Position numbers and translations under genes: made by a program. The notes below the pieces were generated by a model. That model was given only the letters and a program-made list of their open reading frames with translations. It was not told the DNA's origin and made no database searches. Below, in pieces: positions 57,704 through 64,000 of a stretch of 64,000 bases of DNA. Within the stretch, counting starts at the first letter, position 1; every line of letters starts with the position of its first letter. Source of the stretch: Gilliamella apicola (GTDB lineage Bacteria > Pseudomonadota > Gammaproteobacteria > Enterobacterales > Orbaceae); assembly GCF_003202915.1 (NCBI RefSeq), contig NZ_QGLP01000004.1:620001-684000 (forward strand), written 5' to 3'.

Positions 57704-58480
57704 ATGCACGAGAAAAAAAACATTATCAATGCTTTACTAACTGTTATTAAGATCGAAAGGCCTTCAGAGAGTTATTGGCGACTACATTTTAGTTGTGATA
57801 AACCTTTGGTGGTAAATCCGCGTTGGATATGCCCACATTTGAAATTGTTATTTGCTGATCCTTTAACCGGAGAAATCGCTTTTCCGATTTTAGATGAAAA
57901 TAATAAAATTTCGGTGAGTGATAGGGTTCGTCAATTTGCCCGTAGTTATAGTATTCGCGATTATGATGAGCGGAACAATCACATTGTGATTGATTTTGCT
58001 ATTCATGCCAGCGGTTTAGCGACAGTTTGGTCTCAGCAGGCTAAAGTTGGCGATCAAGTTGGTTTCGTTGGACCTGCAGGTAAACTAGAATTTGCTAATC
58101 AACATTTGATTTTAATGGGGGATGTTTCAGCTCTTCCCGCCATTTGTTATACCCTTGAACATTTACCAGCCGATCACCAAGCAATTGCCTTTATTGAGGT
58201 TAATCATGAGACTGATATTGTAGATCTTCCAAAACATTTATTGGTTAAATGGATGACTAAAGATGCTAACTATCCTAATCAATTGGTTGATACCCTAATG
58301 AATTGGGATTTTAGTCAACACGATAATCTACTGTTTTGGGGGGGATTAGAGGGTTCGCTAGCTCAGCAATTACGTCATGCCCTTAAAGATAAATATGTCA
58401 ATCTGGCGCCGAACGCCATCCAAATTACTAGCTATTGGCGAGAAGGTTTGGCGGAAGGTGAGTTTAAACATCGCGATTAG
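57704..58480 (+). CDS. Siderophore-interacting protein (ferric-siderophore reductase, SIP family)
   Basis: A 258 aa cytoplasmic flavoprotein related to YqjH/ViuB, which release iron from ferric siderophores by reduction. The N-terminal FAD domain has ARSYSIRDYDERNN (the RxYSxR motif, about residue 85) and VGFVGPAGKLEF. The C-terminal SIP domain has LMGDVSALPAICYTLEHLPA and a late FWGGLEGSLAQQLRHAL. No siderophore transport genes are adjacent. acpH follows 16 bp later. Confidence 0.85.
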   Translation: MHEKKNIINALLTVIKIERPSESYWRLHFSCDKPLVVNPRWICPHLKLLFADPLTGEIAFPILDENNKISVSDRVRQFARSYSIRDYDERNNHIVIDFAIHASGLATVWSQQAKVGDQVGFVGPAGKLEFANQHLILMGDVSALPAICYTLEHLPADHQAIAFIEVNHETDIVDLPKHLLVKWMTKDANYPNQLVDTLMNWDFSQHDNLLFWGGLEGSLAQQLRHALKDKYVNLAPNAIQITSYWREGLAEGEFKHRD

Positions 58481-58496
58481 CCGATGGTAGACGATC

Positions 58497-59084
58497 ATGA
58501 ATATTCTTGCGCATTTACATCTGGCCACGATTGCTAATAGTTCCTTGATTGGTAATACGGTTGCTGATTTTGTCAAAGGCGATCCTTATCGGCAATATCC
58601 GAGCGAGATAGCTGATGGGATTATGTTGCATCGTAAGATTGATCGTTTGATTGATGGCTTTGCTGAAGTAAAGCAAGCTAAATCGCTTTTTCGACAATCC
58701 CATCAACGTGTTGCTTCCATTACGCTTGATATAGTTTGGGATCATTTTTTGTCCAAATATTGGACGGAATTTAATTCCTACCAATCTCTTGCATTATTTA
58801 ATGCATCGACCAAGCAACAAATTCAACCTTATATCGCCGATTATCCGATTGATTATCAGGATTTTATGTCTGCATTGTGGCATGGCAAATGGCTAGAAAA
58901 TTATGCGTCGCTAGATTTTGTTGGTAAAGTGTTAAATGGCATGGCAAAACGAAGACCCAAACTCTATTTATTAAGCGAAACCTTGGTAGATTTTGAGCAA
59001 AATTATACAACATTAACTACATTGTTTTTTCAGCTCTATCCAAAAATGTGCTCACTCATTAAATTATCATCAATCGATGATTGA
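58497..59084 (+). CDS. acpH: Acyl carrier protein phosphodiesterase
   Basis: AcpH removes the 4'-phosphopantetheine from holo-ACP. The 195 aa protein (E. coli 193) begins MNILAHLHLATIANSSLIGN, then TVADFVKGDPYRQYP, and has GIMLHRKIDRLIDGF and LDIVWDHFLSKYW. These His and Asp positions form the HD-like metal site of the family. It is probably in one transcript with the upstream reductase gene. Confidence 0.93.
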   Translation: MNILAHLHLATIANSSLIGNTVADFVKGDPYRQYPSEIADGIMLHRKIDRLIDGFAEVKQAKSLFRQSHQRVASITLDIVWDHFLSKYWTEFNSYQSLALFNASTKQQIQPYIADYPIDYQDFMSALWHGKWLENYASLDFVGKVLNGMAKRRPKLYLLSETLVDFEQNYTTLTTLFFQLYPKMCSLIKLSSIDD

Positions 59085-59134
59085 ATGACTATCGAATTTT
59101 AATTATCACATAGACTATTTAATCGATAGTCATT
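59084..59134. terminator. Convergent inverted repeat after acpH
   Basis: AATGACTATCGA (59084-59095) and TCGATAGTCATT (59123-59134) are perfect 12-bp complements around a 27-nt loop, between two convergent stop codons. The loop is long for an intrinsic terminator. Confidence 0.55.
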
Positions 59135-59151
59135 TAAACTACAACTTAGAT

Positions 59152-61242
59152 TTAATCAGGTAGTATAATTTTGCCATTATCAACCTCGATTAGGTTGTCT
59201 TTATTGGGAACCTGTGAAATAGGAACAAGGTTTGCTGTCGTCGCCTGCGGTGCTCGTCCACTATTACCACCTCTAGCTTTAGTTCGAATGACTTGGCTAT
59301 TTGGCAAGGTTGTATTGTTAGTTAGATTAGCCCATAACCACTCCATTGCATCCTCACCATAATAGTCAATTGGCAATAAAGTATTATCGAAAGGTGCCTT
59401 ACCATCAAGATAACTTGCATTTTCAACTTCGATATAACGGAGTTGAGATTCTTGACCTTCAACCGCACTATTTAACGCAACATAAGGTCGGGAAGTATGA
59501 TCGATAAGTTGTTTAACATTGTTTCTGCCGTGAATAATAAACGTTTTAATTTTATTTAACTTACCGGTGGCTTGTACTTCTTTTAAACCTTCAATTACAC
59601 GTTCTTCGTTTATTTTTTCTCTTAAACAAATAGCGCCTTTAGTACCATAATCAATTTGATTTTTGGCAATTGAACTTGAATACCACTCACGTCTTGGCGA
59701 TATTAAATCTTTATTTTCCACAAGATCAATAGCTGTCGCATCATTGTTAGCCCAAATTGGTAAATTGCCTTTTGACAATGCCCAAATTTCGGCGAAATTA
59801 ACCTCTTTTAAAGGTTTTACTTCACCATTATTGTATAATGGGTCTTGTTGGGTGCTCGCCACGGAAAAATCACACATGTTTTCTGTTACGTCAAATCGAC
59901 CATAGGCACTTATAAATTTATATGGGAAAGCGATTGATTCATTGATATAAAAATAGGGTAATTGGATGTCCATTTCAGGTTTCCAACCATAATCATGAAG
60001 CTTATTTAATGCCTCCTCAGGTGAAGCCTTAGTTAATAATTTGGCTCGTCTTAAGGCTCTACAACGCTCTTCTGAAAAGAGGAAATTAGAAGCATAAGGA
60101 ACTGAATCATTTCTTTTATCTTCATCATCATCTAGATCTTGATCTGGTTCAATTGCCGGTATAGCACAAGGTATATAAAGTGCGGCATAAGTACTGTAAT
60201 CAGGTAGGGAATGGTATGACAGGCTATCAATAGATTTTTTTGTTTCCACGGTTAATGGGATATCTTGTGGATTTGGTTGAATTTGTGGGTTAACTGCAAC
60301 AACACCGTTAATTCTGCCTATCACATCTGCTTCAGCAGTTTTAAGTGCAGCTGTCGCGCCTTCTTCTGCACCATAAATTAATATCAATGTATTTGAATCA
60401 ATGAAATCAAGTCTATCTTTTCTTGGAAATAGCTCATTCAATTCATATAAAGCAAAATTAATTGAATAATGGACGTAAGTAGACCATTGTCTCTCTGGAT
60501 TTTGCTTTGAATGGAGCTGTTTTACCGCAAAGCGATGAGGGGTTCTTAGAATAAACCTTTTTTTGTCGGCAATTGATGGTTTAAACAATAGATTATCTTT
60601 TGCTACTTTACCATCGATAGTAAAGCCTTGTTCATTAGTGATGTCATAAATACCATTACCTAAACCTTTATCATTATAAACTACCGCGCAATTATGTTTC
60701 AGCCCCCATAGTCCACGGATCTGCACATCTTTGGCATTATACAATCCATCCGAACCCGAAGCGGGTACTACAACAATACAAGGTTTTTTTTTGTCAAAAT
60801 CTATAGGTATTTGTAATAACAAACCTACACCTTCATCTTTAATGGTGGCTAGAATTTCTGTGCCAGCTATTTTGCCATCAAATAAAGGGGTCAAATCCTT
60901 CTTTTTAAATCCAAAGAGCTCTCCTTCACCGGTTTTAGTGTCGATAAATCGACTCAGTTTTGCACGGCGCAATTCTTGTGTGGTTGGATTAGCGCGATTG
61001 GCATATTCAATTTTTTGGATCTCTTTGGATAATGGAGTAAACCCAACACCCGCAGTAACCAGATCATCACTGTCACCATCATAATAGTTGATACTGTGAA
61101 TAGCTAACCAATGTGGTTTATAATTTAATGGATTGGTTTTTGCCTGCTCATCTAATTCGGCGTGACTAATGGTAGGGGTTGCAAGTAGTGTTAAAAGGAG
61201 TAAAGATACTGATCGGCTGATATTTTTCATTTTTATGGACAT
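59152..61242 (-). CDS. Exported D-(-)-3-hydroxybutyrate oligomer hydrolase-like protein
   Basis: A 696 aa protein with signal peptide SVSLLLLTLLATPTISHA, so periplasmic or secreted. The block KPCIVVVPASGSDGLYNAKD followed by GLWGLKHNCAVVYNDKGLGN corresponds to the SSGSRGxYGA and WGLKxGCAVAYTDKGxG signatures of the 3HB-oligomer hydrolase family (PF10605), whose Ser acts as nucleophile. The family usually shows SSGSRG; here it is ASGSDG, with the Ser of GSDG kept. ILIYGAEEGATAALKTAE resembles a nucleophile-elbow motif but has Ala-Glu-Glu at that position. Substrate in a gut symbiont is unclear. Confidence 0.7.
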   Translation of the reverse strand: MSIKMKNISRSVSLLLLTLLATPTISHAELDEQAKTNPLNYKPHWLAIHSINYYDGDSDDLVTAGVGFTPLSKEIQKIEYANRANPTTQELRRAKLSRFIDTKTGEGELFGFKKKDLTPLFDGKIAGTEILATIKDEGVGLLLQIPIDFDKKKPCIVVVPASGSDGLYNAKDVQIRGLWGLKHNCAVVYNDKGLGNGIYDITNEQGFTIDGKVAKDNLLFKPSIADKKRFILRTPHRFAVKQLHSKQNPERQWSTYVHYSINFALYELNELFPRKDRLDFIDSNTLILIYGAEEGATAALKTAEADVIGRINGVVAVNPQIQPNPQDIPLTVETKKSIDSLSYHSLPDYSTYAALYIPCAIPAIEPDQDLDDDEDKRNDSVPYASNFLFSEERCRALRRAKLLTKASPEEALNKLHDYGWKPEMDIQLPYFYINESIAFPYKFISAYGRFDVTENMCDFSVASTQQDPLYNNGEVKPLKEVNFAEIWALSKGNLPIWANNDATAIDLVENKDLISPRREWYSSSIAKNQIDYGTKGAICLREKINEERVIEGLKEVQATGKLNKIKTFIIHGRNNVKQLIDHTSRPYVALNSAVEGQESQLRYIEVENASYLDGKAPFDNTLLPIDYYGEDAMEWLWANLTNNTTLPNSQVIRTKARGGNSGRAPQATTANLVPISQVPNKDNLIEVDNGKIILPD

Positions 61243-61312
61243 TACAATTATTCCCTACATTCAGTTAGCTAATACTTTCGAATTATTATCAATAAATTAA
61301 TTATATAATATA

Positions 61313-62212
61313 TTATTCAATAGGTAAATTTTGGTTACCCAGTGCCCAAAATGCCGAAATAATTTTTTCGGATAATCGTCTTTTTTGCACGCATATACCA
61401 ATATCAAAAGGTTCCATCAAGTTTGTTGACCATTCGGTGATACGTTCTCTTACTCTTTCAGGGCTGTTTTCCATAACTACTTTAGGTAACAAAGCCACCC
61501 CACAACCTAAAGCAACCATGGACACTATTGCTTCGTGTCCGGCAACGGTTGCATAAATTTTCGGATTAGTAATTTTTTGTTGTTTAAACCATAAATCTAT
61601 TCGTTGTCGGCTAGGACCGTGTTCAGGCAAGATAAACGGAATATTATGCCAATCTGGTGTTTTTTGATGCAATTTGTCACTGAATGAACTATTGAGTTTA
61701 GGTATGAGTAATACCATTTCAATCTCACCTAACTTAATAAATTCAACCCCAGATGGTAGTTGTTTGGGTTTACCGGCAATCGCTAGATCAGCTTGATGTG
61801 ATTGAATTTTTTCAACTGCATCGGCGGCATCTCCGGTCGAAAGTTTAATTTCTACTAGCGGATAGTGGATGCGGAAGCGATCGAGTATTTCTGGTAAATG
61901 GCTATAAGCTGCCGTGACTGAGCAAAATAAGGTTAATTCACCCACTAATTGTTGATCAGCTTGGTCTAGTTCATGTTTTAATTGTTGATGTAAATTGACC
62001 ACTTGTTGAGCAAAGCGTTTTACTTTTTCACCTTCATAGGTAATTTGCACTTGCCGATTGTCTCGAATAAATAACGGGTGACCAAATTGTTCTTCAAGAC
62101 GTTGTATCTGTCTTGATAGCGTGGAAGGGCTTACATGCATAGCATCTGCACTCATTCCAAAATGACAGGTATCACATAGATGTAAAAATAATTTTAAGTC
62201 ACGAATATTCAT
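61313..62212 (-). CDS. ilvY: LysR-family regulator IlvY
   Basis: A 299 aa LysR-type regulator nearly collinear with E. coli IlvY (297). The helix-turn-helix is MNIRDLKLFLHLCDTCHFGM then AMHVSPSTLSRQIQRLEEQF. The sensor has ELTLFCSVTAAYSHLPEILD and HEAIVSMVALGCGVALLPKV. In E. coli IlvY activates the divergent ilvC in response to acetolactate. Here the divergent neighbour is prfC and ilvC is not in the window. Confidence 0.92.
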   Translation of the reverse strand: MNIRDLKLFLHLCDTCHFGMSADAMHVSPSTLSRQIQRLEEQFGHPLFIRDNRQVQITYEGEKVKRFAQQVVNLHQQLKHELDQADQQLVGELTLFCSVTAAYSHLPEILDRFRIHYPLVEIKLSTGDAADAVEKIQSHQADLAIAGKPKQLPSGVEFIKLGEIEMVLLIPKLNSSFSDKLHQKTPDWHNIPFILPEHGPSRQRIDLWFKQQKITNPKIYATVAGHEAIVSMVALGCGVALLPKVVMENSPERVRERITEWSTNLMEPFDIGICVQKRRLSEKIISAFWALGNQNLPIE

Positions 62213-62399
62213 ATTTATTTCTTGAGATATTTTACTTTGCTCCCCTTATCAAGGGTTGATTATATCATCTTCGATATAATTTTCCGCTATTATGTATAGA
62301 TATCAGACAAATAGCAAAATAACGTTCATCAATGGCAATATAACAATAGACCTGCTAGAATACGCCATCATTTTTGGCTCAGCTAAATTAATTAATTTT

Positions 62400-63992
62400 A
62401 TGACACAACAAGCTTATTTAGACGAAGTGAATGCTCGTCGTACTTTTGCAATCATCTCTCACCCCGATGCGGGTAAAACAACGATTACCGAAAAGGTATT
62501 GTTATTTGGACAAGCTATTCAAACCGCTGGAACCGTGAAAGGGCGAGGTGCCAATGCGCAACATGCTAAATCAGACTGGATGGAGATGGAAAAGCAACGA
62601 GGTATTTCGATTACGACGTCGGTTATGCAATTTCCTTATAATGATTGCTTAGTCAACTTACTCGACACCCCAGGCCATGAAGATTTTTCGGAAGATACTT
62701 ATCGAACATTAACGGCTGTTGATAGCTGTTTGATGGTAATTGATGCGGCAAAAGGTGTTGAAGATAGAACCCGTAAATTGATGGAAGTCACACGTTTACG
62801 TAATACACCAATTTTAACTTTTATGAATAAACTTGATCGTGACATCCGAGATCCGCTAGAGTTGCTTGATGAAGTTGAAAACGAACTCAATATTATGTGC
62901 GCTCCTATTACTTGGCCAATTGGTTGCGGTAAGTTATTTAAAGGCGTCTATCATTTAGCCAAAGATGAAACCTATCTATATCAAACAGGTAAAGGGCATA
63001 CCATTCAAGAAGTTCGTATCATCAAAGGTTTAGATAATCCAGAGTTAGATAGCACCATAGGTGATGATTTAGCTCAGCAACTTCGTGATGAACTTGAATT
63101 AGTCCAAGGTGCCTCAAATGAGTTTGACTTAGAGGCGTTTTTAGCCGGTGATTTAACGCCAGTATTTTTTGGTACAGCTCTTGGTAACTTTGGTGTTGAT
63201 CATATGCTTGATGGTTTAACTGCTTGGGCACCGCCTCCTCAACCTAGACAAACTGATAAACGTGAAGTTGAAGCAAACGAAGAAAAATTCTCTGGTTTTG
63301 TATTTAAGATCCAAGCCAACATGGATCCTAAACATCGTGACCGAGTTGCATTTATGCGTATTGTTTCGGGTAAATACGAAAAAAGCATGAAATTGCGTCA
63401 TGTTCGTATAGCTAAAGATGTGAATATTTCCGATGCGTTAACCTTTATGGCCGGCGATCGGGATCATGTTGAGCAAGCTTATGCCGGCGATATTATTGGC
63501 TTACACAATCATGGTACTATTCAAATTGGTGATACTTTTACCCAAGGTGAAGAGCTTAAATTTACCGGTATTCCTAATTTTGCGCCAGAACTCTTTCGTC
63601 GTATTCGTTTAAAAGATCCACTTAAACAGAAGCAATTATTAAAAGGGTTAGTTCAGCTTTCAGAAGAGGGGGCGGTACAAGTATTTCGTCCTATTGCCAA
63701 TAATGATTTAATCGTTGGTGCAGTAGGGGTATTACAGTTTGACGTGGTCGTTGCTCGCTTGAAATCAGAATACAACGTTGAAGCCATTTATGAGCCGGTA
63801 AATGTAACCACTGCGCGTTGGGTCGAATGTAGTGACGCTAAGAAACTTGAAGACTTTAAGCGAAAATGTGAACAAAACTTGGCTTTAGATGGAGGTGATA
63901 ATCTATCTTATATCGCACCGAGTATGGTTAATCTTAATTTAACCCAAGAACGTTATCCTGATATTGAGTTTAGAAAGACACGTGAGCATTAA
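62400..63992 (+). CDS. prfC: Peptide chain release factor 3
   Basis: RF3, a GTPase that recycles RF1 and RF2 from the ribosome. Residues [20 protein letters not shown] hold the G1 P-loop, [20 protein letters not shown] the G3 and FMNKLDRD the G4 motif. 530 aa (E. coli 529). The start is ATG 62400 ([17 protein letters not shown]). The frame runs 36 codons further upstream but without family similarity and across the promoter region shared with ilvY. The gene is complete, ending 8 bp before the window end. Confidence 0.97.
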   Translation: MTQQAYLDEVNARRTFAIISHPDAGKTTITEKVLLFGQAIQTAGTVKGRGANAQHAKSDWMEMEKQRGISITTSVMQFPYNDCLVNLLDTPGHEDFSEDTYRTLTAVDSCLMVIDAAKGVEDRTRKLMEVTRLRNTPILTFMNKLDRDIRDPLELLDEVENELNIMCAPITWPIGCGKLFKGVYHLAKDETYLYQTGKGHTIQEVRIIKGLDNPELDSTIGDDLAQQLRDELELVQGASNEFDLEAFLAGDLTPVFFGTALGNFGVDHMLDGLTAWAPPPQPRQTDKREVEANEEKFSGFVFKIQANMDPKHRDRVAFMRIVSGKYEKSMKLRHVRIAKDVNISDALTFMAGDRDHVEQAYAGDIIGLHNHGTIQIGDTFTQGEELKFTGIPNFAPELFRRIRLKDPLKQKQLLKGLVQLSEEGAVQVFRPIANNDLIVGAVGVLQFDVVVARLKSEYNVEAIYEPVNVTTARWVECSDAKKLEDFKRKCEQNLALDGGDNLSYIAPSMVNLNLTQERYPDIEFRKTREH

Positions 63993-64000
63993 TTAATCGT

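Noticed and set aside
62292-62399. 36-codon N-terminal extension of PrfC
   Set aside because: RF3 proteins begin near [10 protein letters not shown]; the extension lies in the ilvY-prfC promoter gap.
1-64000. tRNA or rRNA genes
   Set aside because: I saw no cloverleaf with a GTTCRA T-loop and CCA end, and no rRNA-like GC-rich conserved blocks; a dedicated tRNA scan would be needed to be certain.

Overview
This is an AT-rich (about one third G+C by eye) gammaproteobacterial chromosome segment. Most housekeeping proteins are close to Enterobacterales and Pasteurellales versions: YoaA, TsaB, GrxA, FolD, PpiB, LpxH, UvrB, PurE/PurK, Dgt, RlmF, AcpH, IlvY and PrfC. They sit in a reshuffled order with low-GC codon use. 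With its sugar-fermenting gene content, this suggests the family Orbaceae, most likely Gilliamella, the bee-gut symbiont genus. That assignment is inference from gene content; there is no rRNA in the window to confirm it.

Layout. 0-6 kb holds housekeeping genes (yoaA-tsaB, grxA, a YggN-like gene, folD, ppiB-lpxH). 6-10.7 kb is a complete molybdate module: modABC, a ModE operator, and divergent modE-modF. 11-16.7 kb holds uvrB, yoaB, purEK and dgt. 16.7-18.6 kb is a nitrogen-starvation unit, glnK-amtB, behind a clear sigma-54 promoter and an NtrC palindrome. 18.7-26 kb holds an unknown gene, a 1.1 kb gene-poor stretch, a DsdC-like regulator, an EamA exporter, purine nucleoside uptake and phosphorolysis (xapB-like plus PNP), fdhD and a DedA protein. 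26.2-29.7 kb is psd-mscM. 29.8-37.8 kb is a complete L-rhamnose regulon: rhaB, rhaA, rhaD, rhaT, fucO, rhaM, with rhaR and rhaS convergent to it, and a CRP box upstream.

37.9-44.9 kb is a decayed accessory island. On the minus strand it holds a 5'-truncated type VI secretion-type effector whose C-terminus carries an H-x6-D ... H-x-H (LAS-type peptidoglycan metallopeptidase) signature. Downstream of it lie a broken lipoprotein gene overlapping the effector stop by 4 bp and several exported, mostly frameshifted or truncated paralogous proteins that look like immunity genes. An IS3-family transposase remnant has replaced most of one copy. The right edge is fused to the 3' end of an OprD-like porin gene.

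45-47.5 kb holds a Na+/H+ antiporter-like gene and rlmF. At 47.7 kb is a minimal type I-F-like CRISPR: two 28-bp repeats around one 32-bp spacer, with a leader-like sequence and no cas genes. 47.9-57.6 kb is a frw/ptsA/pflDC/fsaB locus: a fructose-type PTS, a multiphosphoryl transfer protein, a glycyl-radical enzyme with its activase, and fructose-6-phosphate aldolase. This set matches the recently described E. coli route for 1,5-anhydrohexitol phosphates. 57.7-64 kb holds a siderophore-interacting reductase, acpH, an exported 3-hydroxybutyrate-oligomer-hydrolase-like protein, ilvY and prfC.

Themes: anaerobic sugar fermentation to 1,2-propanediol (rhamnose via FucO, anhydrohexitols via PflD and FsaB), catabolite control (CRP boxes at both sugar loci), molybdate and formate-dehydrogenase support (Mod, FdhD), and a relic of interbacterial warfare next to a relic CRISPR.
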